Under the pieces are notes generated by a model. That model saw nothing but the letters and a program-made list of their open reading frames with translations, was not told the DNA's origin and searched no databases. From Rhodoferax koreense (lineage in GTDB: Bacteria > Pseudomonadota > Gammaproteobacteria > Burkholderiales > Burkholderiaceae_C), in NCBI RefSeq assembly GCF_001955695.1, contig NZ_CP019236.1, positions 4,836,001-4,900,000 on the forward strand: a stretch of 64,000 nt of DNA, given 5' to 3'. Below are positions 31,913-40,284 of the stretch, in pieces; the first letter of the stretch is position 1; the number at the start of each line of letters is the position of its first letter. The position numbers and the translations under genes were made by a program.

Positions 31913-32323
31913 ATGAAGACCTGTTCACGCGCCGCAGCGACGGCGGCCTTGTGTGTTGCGTTCTGTATCGCGCCGCCACTTGCGGCGCACGCGGGCCAGG
32001 CGGTCCCGTTCCAGAACGGTGGCATCGGCGACGAGAGCCGGCAGGAAATGGCCGCGGCGCGCCACCAGTATCGGCTGCGCATGAGCTTCGCAGAGACGCG
32101 CAGCGGTGCCTACATCACGGGTGTGAGCGTCGTCATCGAGCGCGGACAGAACGGCGGCCAGCTACGTTTCGAGGACTGCGGCCCGCTCTTCTATGTGGCC
32201 ATGGAGCCTGGCGTGTACCACGTCACCGCGACCTACGGTGGGCTGAGCCAAAGCCGCGTGGTGGACGTCCGACACGGCGCCCGCGAACTCGTCCTGTACT
32301 GGCCCGCCGCGTCTGAAAGTTGA
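31913..32323 (+). CDS. Small secreted protein with carboxypeptidase-regulatory-like beta sandwich
   Basis: This 136-residue protein has a signal peptide (MKTCSRAAATAALCVAFCIAPPLAAHA) and a mature part of about 110 residues. The latter looks like a small beta sandwich of the carboxypeptidase regulatory type (SGAYITGVSVVIER, YVAMEPGVYHVTATYGGLSQSRVVDVR). The function is unknown; a periplasmic or cell-surface location is expected. Of two nearby ATGs, that at 31913 is preferred because AAGGAG lies six bases before it, whereas it abuts the one at 31907. The gene diverges from the universal stress protein and precedes a small membrane protein gene by 28 bases. Confidence 0.72.
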   Translation: MKTCSRAAATAALCVAFCIAPPLAAHAGQAVPFQNGGIGDESRQEMAAARHQYRLRMSFAETRSGAYITGVSVVIERGQNGGQLRFEDCGPLFYVAMEPGVYHVTATYGGLSQSRVVDVRHGARELVLYWPAASES

Positions 32324-32351
32324 AGCGTCCCTGCTTCTACGAAGGAAAACC

Positions 32352-32558
32352 ATGACGCACTTGCTCGCCCAGAACCTCGGCCTGCTCGACAGGCTCGCAC
32401 GCATCGGCCTCGGTGTCGTGCTCATCGGCCTGGCCGCATTCGGCAGCATCGGCGCCTGGGGCTATGTCGGCGTGCTGCCGCTGTTGACTGCGATTGCCGG
32501 CAGTTGTCCCGCATACCGCCTGTTCGGCTGGAGCACCCGCGCAGATGCGCGCCATTGA
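32352..32558 (+). CDS. DUF2892 (YgaP-type) small inner-membrane protein
   Basis: This 68-residue protein has the DUF2892 layout: N-LGLLDRLARIGLGVVLIGLAAFG, a glycine turn, a second helix GYVGVLPLLTAIAGSCPAYRLFGWST and a short tail. The pattern N-x3-R-x2-R and the G-x-CPxY element are characteristic. E. coli YgaP fuses such a region to a rhodanese domain; here it stands alone. AAGGAAAA lies before the ATG. It probably shares the transcript of the secreted protein and closes the stress cluster; the LOG gene is convergent 12 bases away. Confidence 0.85.
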   Translation: MTHLLAQNLGLLDRLARIGLGVVLIGLAAFGSIGAWGYVGVLPLLTAIAGSCPAYRLFGWSTRADARH

Positions 32559-32570
32559 GCCTGCCACCGG

Positions 32571-33119
32571 CTAGGTCAGCAGGCAGTCGACCACCTTCGC
32601 CAGCAGATCTTCCGCGTCCGCGGCTGCCACCGCGCCGGGCAGCGCCACGTCGCCGTGCAGCACGAAAACAGGCTTGCCCCATTTCAGGCCCATCGCCATC
32701 TCGGACAGCGTGCCCATGTTGCCGCCGATGGCCACCAGGCAGACACCGCTGCGCGCGACGATCGCGTTGCGCAGTTCGCCCATGCCGGTCGGCACGGCCA
32801 CGCTGAGCCATTCGTTGGCGTTGCGGTCGTCCTCCTCCGGCAGGATGCCGATGGCGATGCCGCCGGCCCCGGTTGCGCCGCGGGCCGCCGCCGCCATCAC
32901 ACCGCCCCGCCCCCCGCAGACGATGGCCATGCCGGCCCCGGCGAGGTGGCGGGCAACGAACTCGGCCGCCTCGCACTCGCGCGGTCCGCCATCCCCGGGC
33001 CCGATCACGGCGACCGGCTGGCGGTGCCGATGGCTTCCCTCCTGCCGCTGCGCCAGCCGCGCGAGCGCCTCAATGACCGGCGCCGACGGCACGGCGTTCA
33101 CGCTTTCGTGTGACGACAT
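32571..33119 (-). CDS. LOG-family (lysine decarboxylase-like, TIGR00725-type) protein
   Basis: This 182-residue Rossmann-like protein has the motifs VAVIGPGDGG, MAIVCGGRGGVMAAAARGA and AIGGNMGTLSEMAMGLKWGKPV; the last corresponds to the PGGxGTxxE site of LOG phosphoribohydrolases and keeps its glutamate. Family members release bases from nucleoside monophosphates or have unknown roles. The ATG at 33119 has GGGAG just upstream and lies 50 bases inside the end of the ABC permease gene. It is thus the last gene of the ABC operon, a combination whose logic is not obvious. Confidence 0.8.
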   Translation of the reverse strand: MSSHESVNAVPSAPVIEALARLAQRQEGSHRHRQPVAVIGPGDGGPRECEAAEFVARHLAGAGMAIVCGGRGGVMAAAARGATGAGGIAIGILPEEDDRNANEWLSVAVPTGMGELRNAIVARSGVCLVAIGGNMGTLSEMAMGLKWGKPVFVLHGDVALPGAVAAADAEDLLAKVVDCLLT

Positions 33120-33891
33120 CTCCCACTCCCATCACGATCACACATACCACCATCAGCACCAGCGAGAGCGCCGCTGCCAGCGGAAAATCCGATCCCCCGT
33201 CGCTGACCTGCGAGAGCAGCATCAGCGGGAGGATGTTCAGCTGCGTGCCGACCAGGGCCAGCGCCGTGCCGTAGGTGCCCATGGCCAGGGCGGCCACGAC
33301 GCAGGCGCTGGCCAGAACGGACGGCGCCACCTCGGGCACGACGGTGTCCCAGAAGGCGCGGGCGCGCGACGCCCCCAGCGTGCGCGCCGCCAGTGCCGGG
33401 CGCAGGTCCAGGTTGGCGAACACCGGGTACAGCGACAGCGCCACGCGCGGGATCAGGTAGTAGGCATAGGCAAGACCCAGGCCTGTCACGCTGTAGATCC
33501 AGCTGCCGACCACGGCCGGGTCGGCGCCGAGACCCGCGAGCAGTTGCGTCACGAAGCCGGCGCGTCCGAACGCAAGGATGAACCCGTAGGCGATCACCAG
33601 TCCCGAGAAGGCCAGCGGTAGCCCGAGCAGCGTCATCATCCACTGGCGGCGGTGGGCCGGCTGCCGCGCAAGCTCGATCGCAATGCAGGTGCCCACGGCG
33701 GCCGACACGGTGCCAGCGGCCACACCGAGCAGCAAGGTGTTGCGCAGCGCACCAAGAAACAGCGGCTGGCCGAACAGCCGCGCGAACGCGCTGCCGCCAT
33801 CCGCAAAGGCTTCGGGCAGCAACGCCGCCAGCGGTGCCGCGAAGAACAGCGCCATGAAGAGCCAGGCCGGCCAGGCCCCGAAACGCCGCAT
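33070..33891 (-). CDS. ABC transporter permease (binding-protein-dependent importer, PotB/PhnU type)
   Basis: This 273-residue integral membrane protein has about six helices and the permease signature for contact with the ATPase near residue 195 (AARTLGASRARAFWDTVVPEVAPSVLASA, an EAA-like loop). It starts three bases after the binding-protein stop and overlaps the LOG gene by 50 bases. Together with the other permease it should form the membrane channel of an importer of the polyamine/phosphonate/iron class; the substrate cannot be fixed from sequence. Confidence 0.9.
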   Translation of the reverse strand: MRRFGAWPAWLFMALFFAAPLAALLPEAFADGGSAFARLFGQPLFLGALRNTLLLGVAAGTVSAAVGTCIAIELARQPAHRRQWMMTLLGLPLAFSGLVIAYGFILAFGRAGFVTQLLAGLGADPAVVGSWIYSVTGLGLAYAYYLIPRVALSLYPVFANLDLRPALAARTLGASRARAFWDTVVPEVAPSVLASACVVAALAMGTYGTALALVGTQLNILPLMLLSQVSDGGSDFPLAAALSLVLMVVCVIVMGVGDVVTRKRERRAVGAGH

Positions 33892-33894
33892 GGC

Positions 33895-34974
33895 CTACTT
33901 GCCCACCGTCGCTTGTGCCCAGAGCTGGTCGAGCTCGGCCTTGCGCTCGGACGCCTTCACCACATCCAGCGGCCGGACCTGCGGCGCCGGTGGCATTTTG
34001 GCCGCGACGTCGGCCGACAGGGTGATGCCGGGCACGGCCGGCCGCACGAAGCCTTGCGCGAACAGCGACTGCCCGGACTCGCTCATGATGAAGTTGAGCC
34101 ACAGCTTGCCGGCGTTCGGGTTCGGGCCGTTCTTCACCAGGCTGATGGCGTACGGGGCCGCAACGCTGGCCTCTTTGGGGATCACCACCTCGACCGCATC
34201 CCCCATGCCGTCGACATGCTTGGCCTTGAGCCCGTCGTTCTCGTAGCTGATCCACACCGGGATCTCGCCCTTGAGGAACTTGGCATAGGGCGTGGTGCCC
34301 TCCACCCGCAATACATTGCCGGCGGTGTGCAGCCTGCCAAGGTAGTCGGTGCCGGGCTTGATGTTGTCGACGTCGCCGCCGTTGGCGTAGGCCGCGGCGA
34401 AGGTCAACACCTGGCCGATGCCGGTGGAGCGCGGATCGAGGTAGACCACCGAGCTCTTGAACTCGGGCTTGAGCAGGTCGGCCCAGCCGGTAGGCGTGTT
34501 CTTCACCAGCTTCTTGTTGACCAGGAACGCAATGTTGAGCGTGTGGATCGTGAACCAGCGGCCCTCGGCCTCGCGGAACACGCCCGGCAGCTTGTCGAAG
34601 TTCACCGGTTTGAAGGGCGCGACCACGTCTTTCTTCACCGCGTCGACCGCGGACGCCGCGAAGTAGTACGCCGTATCGGCCTGCGGGCGCCGGCGCGTCT
34701 TGTCCAGCGCAACCACGGTGGCGGCCGAGCCGATGTCGTTGTAGGTCAGCTCGATCTCGGGATAGCGCTTCTTGAAGTCGCGGAACAACGACTTCCAGTT
34801 GGCCCATTCAGGGCCGGTGTCGAAGGAAACGCAAAGGCCTTCCTTCTGGGCTTCGGCGTACAGGGCCTTCTCGCCGGCATAGAGTTCGGGCCCATCGAAG
34901 GCGAAAGCGGTGCGCGCGACGAGCGCGGCCAGCGGAAGTGCGCCGGCGGCCTGGATCAAATGTCTGCGTTGCAT
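33895..34974 (-). CDS. ABC transporter extracellular solute-binding protein (family 1)
   Basis: This 359-residue periplasmic protein has an N-terminal export signal beginning MQRRHLIQAAGALPLAALVARTAFA (twin arginine at 3-4, so Tat export is possible). A family 1 bilobal fold follows, with LYAEAQKEGLCVSFDTGPEWANWKSLFRDFKKRYPEIELTYND at the start and WADLLKPEFKSSVVYLDPRSTGIGQ in the first hinge. The pattern fits the thiamine/iron/2-aminoethylphosphonate group of receptors. It lies between the ATPase and second permease genes of the operon. The ligand is unknown. Confidence 0.88.
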   Translation of the reverse strand: MQRRHLIQAAGALPLAALVARTAFAFDGPELYAGEKALYAEAQKEGLCVSFDTGPEWANWKSLFRDFKKRYPEIELTYNDIGSAATVVALDKTRRRPQADTAYYFAASAVDAVKKDVVAPFKPVNFDKLPGVFREAEGRWFTIHTLNIAFLVNKKLVKNTPTGWADLLKPEFKSSVVYLDPRSTGIGQVLTFAAAYANGGDVDNIKPGTDYLGRLHTAGNVLRVEGTTPYAKFLKGEIPVWISYENDGLKAKHVDGMGDAVEVVIPKEASVAAPYAISLVKNGPNPNAGKLWLNFIMSESGQSLFAQGFVRPAVPGITLSADVAAKMPPAPQVRPLDVVKASERKAELDQLWAQATVGK

Positions 34975-35033
34975 GGAAAGCTCCTTGGTGTTGGGGGTGA
35001 AAGTGAGTTGGCAAGATCGGGCTTGGTGGCGGG

Positions 35034-36062
35034 TCAGTCGTCCAGCAGCCGCACGTGTTCCGGTGCGATGCCGATGGCCTCGCGCGCCGGCCAGGCCGAA
35101 TCCGCCAGAAAGGGGCGGCTGGCGCCGGGCACCTCGAAGTCGTAGCGGGTCAGGGCCCCCAGGAAGCGCTGCGCGCCGGCGCGGCCTGTGAGCCGGTTCA
35201 GGCTCCCCGCAGGCGGATCGCCCTGGATGTGTTCGGGCCGGATCAGCACGTGCACGGCCGCGCCGGGCCTGCGCGAGCCGGTCGGCGCGGCGAGCTCCGC
35301 GAATCCGAGGTCCACGCGATCGCTGGCGCAGACCGTGGCCGGCAGCAGGGTCGACAGGCCGACGAACTGGGCCACGGCCCGGCTGGCCGGACGCTCGTAC
35401 AACTCGCGCGGCGCCGCGATCTGCAGCAGCCGGCCGTCCTTCATCACGGCCACGCGATCGGCCATGGTGAGCGCTTCTTCCTGGTCGTGCGTCACCAGCA
35501 GCGTGGTGGCATTGAAGCGCTGCTGGATCGCTCGGATCTGGTCGCGCAGATGGCCACGCACGCTGGCGTCGAGTGCGGACAGCGGCTCGTCGAGCAGCAG
35601 CGCGCGCGGGTCGATGGCCAACGCACGGGCCAGCGCCACGCGCTGCTGCTGGCCGCCCGAGAGTTGCGCCACGGCGCGTTGCGCGTAATCGCCCAGTCCG
35701 ACGACGTCGAGCAGTTCCTGCGCGCGCCGCGTGCGCTCGGCCGCGGGCATCTTGCGCAGCTTCAGGCCGTAGGCCACGTTGTCCAGCACGTCGAGGTGCG
35801 GAAACAGCGCATAACTCTGGAACACCATGCCGATGTGGCGCTGGTGCACCGGCTTGTTCGACAAGTCTTCGCCGTCAAGCGCGATGCGACCGCTGTGGCC
35901 GGTCTCCAGGCCGGAGACGAGCTTGAGCAGGGTCGACTTCCCCGAGCCGCTCGGCCCGATCACCGCGACCAGTTCGCCGGTGCGCACGTCCAGCGAGATG
36001 TCGTGCAGGCCCTGCGTGGTGCCGGGGTAGCGGTAGCTGACTTGATCGAGGACAAGGCTCAT
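35034..36062 (-). CDS. ABC transporter ATPase (PotA/PhnT type)
   Basis: This 342-residue ATPase shows Walker A GPSGSGKST near residue 38, the Q loop in GMVFQSYALFPHLDV, the LSGGQQQRVALARAL signature, Walker B ALLLDEPLSALDA and the switch histidine in LLVTHDQEEA. A TOBE-type C-terminal domain (about 240-342) matches the spermidine/iron/phosphonate importers. The start ATG overlaps the preceding permease stop as ATGA (36059-36062). The frame stays open far upstream, but that part is the permease gene read in another frame. Confidence 0.93.
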   Translation of the reverse strand: MSLVLDQVSYRYPGTTQGLHDISLDVRTGELVAVIGPSGSGKSTLLKLVSGLETGHSGRIALDGEDLSNKPVHQRHIGMVFQSYALFPHLDVLDNVAYGLKLRKMPAAERTRRAQELLDVVGLGDYAQRAVAQLSGGQQQRVALARALAIDPRALLLDEPLSALDASVRGHLRDQIRAIQQRFNATTLLVTHDQEEALTMADRVAVMKDGRLLQIAAPRELYERPASRAVAQFVGLSTLLPATVCASDRVDLGFAELAAPTGSRRPGAAVHVLIRPEHIQGDPPAGSLNRLTGRAGAQRFLGALTRYDFEVPGASRPFLADSAWPAREAIGIAPEHVRLLDD

Positions 36063-36859
36063 GAACGTGACCTGATGAGGGAAGAAGAAAACAGGGCCGA
36101 AGCCCCGGCGAGCAGCAGCAGGATCACCGTGGCCGCGCAGGCGAAGCCCGTGGCACCGTAGAAGGCCTGCAGCAGCACCACGGGATAGGTGCGGTTCTGG
36201 AAGCTGGTCAGCAGGTTCGACAGGCCGAACTCGCCCACGGAAATGGCCGCGACCATCACCAGGCCACTGATGAGACTCTGGCGCAGGCTGGGCAGCACGA
36301 CGGTGGTGAACTGGCGCCAGTTCGATGCGCCGAGCGTCGCAGCGGCCTGCTCCAGGCGCTCGAGCCCGAGGTGACGCAGGTCGGCGAGCAAGGTGTTGGT
36401 CAGGTAGGGCAGCGTGTGGATGGCATGGGCGGCAATCAGCAGCGGCATCGAGCCGAGCCAGGGCAGCCAGTCGCTGTTGAAGACGATGATGTAGCCGAAG
36501 CCCAGGGTGATCGTCGGCACCGCGATCGGCATGGCGCTGACCAGGCGCGACGCCAGGCCGCCGCCTCGTCGCGCGCCGTGGTAGAGCGCATAGGCCAGCG
36601 GCATGGCCAGCACGGTGTTGATCGCGCAGGCCGCCAGCGCCACCAGCAGGCTGTTGACGAAGGCCTTGCGAAACGACGGGTCCTGCCACAGATCGAGGTA
36701 CCAGCGGGCGGTCAGGCCGGTCGGCAACAGGGTGTTGGTCCAATTCTCGCCTGTGCTGCCCACCATGAGCAGGGCGATCGGCAGCACCAGGTAGAGGCCG
36801 TAAATCAGGGCAAGGCCGCGAATCAAATGAATGTCTCCATTGTTGTGAACACCGGGCAT
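36059..36859 (-). CDS. ABC transporter permease (PotC/PhnV type)
   Basis: This 266-residue membrane protein has about six helices and the EAA-like loop LEQAAATLGASNWRQFTTVVLPSLRQSLISG near residue 175. It is the first gene of the four-gene importer operon. The ATG at 36859 gives an unusual polar N-terminus (MPGVHNNGDIH). A TTG at 36826, eight bases after GGAG, would start directly before the first helix and may be the true start. The gene diverges from a LysR gene and the leader ORF, with 156 bases between the two main starts. Confidence 0.88.
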   Translation of the reverse strand: MPGVHNNGDIHLIRGLALIYGLYLVLPIALLMVGSTGENWTNTLLPTGLTARWYLDLWQDPSFRKAFVNSLLVALAACAINTVLAMPLAYALYHGARRGGGLASRLVSAMPIAVPTITLGFGYIIVFNSDWLPWLGSMPLLIAAHAIHTLPYLTNTLLADLRHLGLERLEQAAATLGASNWRQFTTVVLPSLRQSLISGLVMVAAISVGEFGLSNLLTSFQNRTYPVVLLQAFYGATGFACAATVILLLLAGASALFSSSLIRSRS

Positions 36860-36974
36860 ACTTTCCGGCTGCGCCAGTGTTGCCAGGGTGGCGTCACCGT
36901 CGTTGCAAATTCTAGGAGGAGGCCCAATGAAGATGGGTGAAAAGTGGATGACGTCTGTTGAGCAATCGGAAAGT
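36860..36974. promoter_or_regulatory. Eight-base inverted repeat bracketing the ABC/LysR divergent spacer
   Basis: ACTTTCCG at 36860-36867, adjoining the permease start, is the exact reverse complement of CGGAAAGT at 36967-36974. The arms are about 100 bases apart and could be paired operators for the divergent LysR protein. The LysR link is inferred from position only. Confidence 0.3.
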
Positions 36975-37019
36975 GTTTGTCATCGAGCCTTCATGAAGCT
37001 GCGGCAGGCTCCGGCATGA
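36927..37019 (+). CDS. 30-residue leader ORF translationally coupled to LysR gene
   Basis: An ATG at 36927 is preceded by AGGAGGAGGCCCA, the strongest ribosome binding site in this region. The ORF encodes MKMGEKWMTSVEQSESVCHR plus ten more residues and stops at TGA 37017-37019. This overlaps the LysR start codon as ATGA (37016-37019). The LysR gene itself has no comparable ribosome binding site, so its translation may depend on ribosomes ending on this ORF. The peptide has no recognisable domain. It could be a regulatory leader peptide, or the original N-terminal region of a longer protein now in another frame. Confidence 0.55.
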   Translation: MKMGEKWMTSVEQSESVCHRAFMKLRQAPA

Positions 37020-37933
37020 AGCGCGACTGCCCCACCATCCAGGAGCTGCTGGCTTTCGACGCGGTCGCGCGGCACGAAAGCATCACGCTGGCGGCCGGCG
37101 CGCTGTGCATCACCGTGAGTGCGGTCAGCAAGCAGATCGCGGGGCTGGAGGCCTTCCTCGGCGGACGCGAACTGTTGCAGCGCAATGGCCGCGGCGTGCA
37201 GCTCACGCCCCAGGGCCGGGTGTACTGGCAGAAGATCGCCGGCGGCCTGCGCGCCATCGAGACCGCCACCTTCGAGGCGCGTTCGGGCGACGCCGGCGCC
37301 GGGCTGCTGACGCTCGCCAGCGTGCCCACCTTCCTCACCAAGTGGCTGATTCCCCGCCTGCCCGCGTTCGGCCGGCAAAGCCGGCAGGTCACCCTCAGCT
37401 TCAGCCGGCACCTCGAACCCACGGAAGGCATTCCTGTCGGCGTGGACGCCGCGATCCGATATGGCACCGACGGCTGGCCGGGCGTCGTGTCCGAATACAT
37501 CGCCGGGCGCGAATTCGTGTTGATCGCCGCCCGCTCGCTGGTCGAAGAGCGGCACCGCATCGCGCAACCGGCGGATCTGCTGGGCCACACGCTGCTGCAT
37601 CACGAGGGTGCGCCGACGGCATGGCGCCAATGGGCGGCCGACCACGGCATGGCCGAAAACCAGACCGTCTCCGGGCCGCGTTTCGCGCAATATGCCTCGT
37701 TGATCCAGGCGGCCGTCAACGGCCTGGGCATCGGACTCGTCCCGCGCATCCTGGTCCAGGGCGAACTGGCCGAAGGTGTGCTGGTGTCGCCGTGCGGAGT
37801 GCCAGTCATCGTCGACCAGGGCCACTACCTCTGTTACCGGCCCGACCGGCTCATGCTGCCCGGCTTCGCGGCCTTTCGCACTTGGCTGCTGGCACAAGGG
37901 GCAGAATCCCGCGGGGCCGAAGGGCGGGGTTGA
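37016..37933 (+). CDS. LysR-family transcriptional regulator (GcvA-like)
   Basis: This 305-residue regulator has the winged helix at residues about 8-68 (LLAFDAVARHESITLAAGALCITVSAVSKQIAGLE) and an effector domain with GVDAAIRYGTDGWPGV and VNGLGIGLVPRILV, the pattern of the GcvA-like branch. The ATG at 37016 overlaps the stop of the 30-codon leader ORF. The frame is open upstream only from a TTG at 36977, which lacks a ribosome binding site. It diverges from the ABC importer operon, the usual arrangement for a LysR regulator and its target. Bacteriophytochrome genes follow on the same strand after a hairpin. Confidence 0.92.
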   Translation: MKRDCPTIQELLAFDAVARHESITLAAGALCITVSAVSKQIAGLEAFLGGRELLQRNGRGVQLTPQGRVYWQKIAGGLRAIETATFEARSGDAGAGLLTLASVPTFLTKWLIPRLPAFGRQSRQVTLSFSRHLEPTEGIPVGVDAAIRYGTDGWPGVVSEYIAGREFVLIAARSLVEERHRIAQPADLLGHTLLHHEGAPTAWRQWAADHGMAENQTVSGPRFAQYASLIQAAVNGLGIGLVPRILVQGELAEGVLVSPCGVPVIVDQGHYLCYRPDRLMLPGFAAFRTWLLAQGAESRGAEGRG

Positions 37934-37973
37934 ACGGCCGGGCGAGGTTCTGCCGCTGGGGCATGGCTGAAAA

Positions 37974-38007
37974 CCGTGGAAATTGCGCGTTTTGCAATAA
38001 TCCACGG
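37974..38007 (+). terminator. Hairpin between LysR gene and phytochrome operon, possible terminator or attenuator
   Basis: CCGTGGA (37974-37980) pairs with TCCACGG (38001-38007), and ATTGC (37982-37986) with GCAAT (37994-37998) around the loop GCGTTTT. A run of six T begins only at 38021, 13 bases after the stem, so it is not a classical intrinsic terminator. It lies 33 bases before the phytochrome start codon and could equally shape the leader RNA. Confidence 0.45.
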
Positions 38008-38040
38008 ACTTGTATTTCCATTTTTTGAAACTGTTGAAAC

Positions 38041-40284
38041 GTGCACGTTGACCCTCGCCTCCGGCCCCCACGCCTGGCTGAAACCACCCCGACCGGCCTG
38101 GCAGACTGTGCAGCGGAGCCGATCCGCACTCCGGGCGCCATCCAGCCCCACGGCTGGCTGCTGGTGCTCGATCCGATGGACTGCGGACTGCTGGCCTTCA
38201 GCGACAACCAGGACCAGCCGCGTGCACGAAGCGCCATTGGCCTGCTCGATCCACAACGGCTGCGCTCGCTCGTCCCCGACGCACTCCCTGTCGGGCTCGG
38301 CGCGCTTGTGCTTGACGGCGAGCGCTTCGACGTGTCCGCGCACCGCACACGCCAGCATTGCGTCGTGGAGTTCGAATATGCGACCGACGGTCCAGGCGAC
38401 GACGCCCCGCTCTACCGCCTGACCCGGTCCTTCCTCCCCAGGCTGCAGCGGGCGGGCGAACTGAACGAACTCGCCCGCCTCGCCGCGGCCGAGATGAAAT
38501 GCCTCACCGGCTTTGGCCGATGCCTGGTCTACCGGTTCGACGCCGCCGGCCACGGGGAGGTACTGGCCGAGGAACTCGATCCGGGCTACGACAGCTACCT
38601 CGGCCACCATTTTCCCGCCGCCGACATTCCCCCCCAGGCGCGCGAGCTGTACCTGCTCAATCGCGTGCGGCTCATCGCCGACGCCGACTACACCCCGGTG
38701 CCGCTGGCGGCGCTGGCGCCCGAACTGGCCACCGAGGCGGTCGACCTGTCGCAGGCCCAGTTGCGAAGCGTATCGCCGGTGCACCTGGCCTACATGCGCA
38801 ACATGGGCACGCTGGCCTCGATGTCCGTGTCGATCGTGATCGACGGCCGGCTGTGGGGCCTGATTTCCTGCCATCACCACACGCCGCGGCGGCTGTCGCT
38901 GCCCTTGCGGCGCGCCTGCGAACACCTGGGCGAACTGCTGGCGTTGAGCATCCAGTCCAACGAGGTGACCAGTTCGGCCAGGAGCAGCCTGGCGCTGCGC
39001 CAACTCACCCTGGAACTGGTCGCGCAGTTGTCCGACAGCGACGCCTCGCTGCAGCAACTGGTGGCGCACCCCTCCCAGCTGCTGCGCCTGACGCAGTCGC
39101 GGGGCGCGGCCGTGGTGCGGGACGACCAGCTGTGGACCACGGGCGAAGTGCCTGGTGACGACCAGATCCAGGCACTCGCCAACTGGGTCGCCGGGCTGGG
39201 TGTGACGGTGTACGAGAGCAGCGCGCTGGCCCAGCACTTCGGACAGGCGCCGATTCCGCACGCGGCCGGCGTCCTGGCGATCTCCATTTCGCAGGTGCAC
39301 CGCCACCTGATCCTCTGGTTCAGGCCGGAAATCGTGACGACGGTGACATGGGCCGGCGACCCGCGCAAGGCCGAGCCGGGTGGCGATGGCCACATCCATC
39401 CGCGGGCCAGCTTTGCCAGTTGGGTGGAGACCGTGCGCGGCCGGTCGCTGCCATGGTCGGCCGAGGAGGTCGGTGCGGTCAACGAGTTGCGCCAGGCGCT
39501 GATCGGCATCGTGCTGCGCCGAGCCGAGGAAGTGGCCGAGATGGCGACCGAGCTCGGCAGGGTCAACAAGGAGCTGGAAGCCTTTTCGTACACGGTGTCG
39601 CACGATCTTCGCGCGCCGATGCGGCACATCGCGGGCTATGTGGACCTGGTGGTCGATGCGGAAGGCGGGCAGCTTTCCGAGCGCGCCAGGAAATACCTGG
39701 CCAACGTCAAGGAGGCGTCGGTGTTCTCCGGCAAGCTGGTCGACGCGCTGCTGGAGTTCTCGCGCATGAGCCGCTCGGCGCTGAAGGTGAGATCCGTGAA
39801 CGTCGGCGTGATGGTCGAAGGCCTGGTCCGCGAACTGAGCCGGCACGAGCGGGCCTCGCAGGTCGAATGGCAAATCGCGCCAGACCTGCCCGCGCTGCAG
39901 GCGGACCCGTTGCTGCTGCAGGTCGCGGTGCGCAACCTGATGGCGAATGCGGTGAAGTACTCCCGCACCCGCACCCCGCCGCGCATCACCATCCGGCCCG
40001 TGAGACGGGCGGACGGCGACGGCATCGAAGTCGAAGACAACGGTGTCGGCTTCCAGATGAAGTACGTGGACAAGCTATTCGGCGTGTTCCAACGCCTGCA
40101 TGCCGCCGAGGAATTCGAAGGCACGGGCATCGGGCTGGCCAATGTGAAGCGCATCGTCGAACGCCATGGCGGAACGGTGTACGCGCACGGCGAAGTCGGC
40201 CATGGCGCCCGTTTCGGCTTCGTCCTGCCCCGACCCGCGGCAGACCCGCACCTCGATTCCAGAACTGGAGATCTCCTTGCTTAA
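38041..40284 (+). CDS. bphP: Bacteriophytochrome histidine kinase (PAS-GAF-PHY-HisKA-HATPase)
   Basis: This 747-residue red/far-red photoreceptor has the biliverdin-attachment cysteine at residue 23, followed by EPIRTPGAIQPHG in the PAS domain. The GAF domain (about 140-320) carries PAADIPPQAR (variant of PASDIP), the histidines in SVSPVHLAYM and SCHHHTPRRL. The PHY domain (about 330-500) has the tongue motif PRASFASW. The kinase part has SHDLRAPMRH (His521) and ATPase boxes ending GTGIGLANVKR. All chromophore-contact motifs look intact. The start is GTG at 38041 with a poor ribosome binding site. No heme oxygenase gene is in the window. The stop overlaps the next gene by eight bases. Confidence 0.95.
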   Translation: MHVDPRLRPPRLAETTPTGLADCAAEPIRTPGAIQPHGWLLVLDPMDCGLLAFSDNQDQPRARSAIGLLDPQRLRSLVPDALPVGLGALVLDGERFDVSAHRTRQHCVVEFEYATDGPGDDAPLYRLTRSFLPRLQRAGELNELARLAAAEMKCLTGFGRCLVYRFDAAGHGEVLAEELDPGYDSYLGHHFPAADIPPQARELYLLNRVRLIADADYTPVPLAALAPELATEAVDLSQAQLRSVSPVHLAYMRNMGTLASMSVSIVIDGRLWGLISCHHHTPRRLSLPLRRACEHLGELLALSIQSNEVTSSARSSLALRQLTLELVAQLSDSDASLQQLVAHPSQLLRLTQSRGAAVVRDDQLWTTGEVPGDDQIQALANWVAGLGVTVYESSALAQHFGQAPIPHAAGVLAISISQVHRHLILWFRPEIVTTVTWAGDPRKAEPGGDGHIHPRASFASWVETVRGRSLPWSAEEVGAVNELRQALIGIVLRRAEEVAEMATELGRVNKELEAFSYTVSHDLRAPMRHIAGYVDLVVDAEGGQLSERARKYLANVKEASVFSGKLVDALLEFSRMSRSALKVRSVNVGVMVEGLVRELSRHERASQVEWQIAPDLPALQADPLLLQVAVRNLMANAVKYSRTRTPPRITIRPVRRADGDGIEVEDNGVGFQMKYVDKLFGVFQRLHAAEEFEGTGIGLANVKRIVERHGGTVYAHGEVGHGARFGFVLPRPAADPHLDSRTGDLLA

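Noticed and set aside
36042..36055. TTGAT-CGAG-GACAA, an FNR-like motif
   Set aside because: It has the same half sites as the one at 31849 but lies within the first codons of the ABC ATPase, inside an operon and far from a promoter. It shows that such half-degenerate matches also arise by chance.
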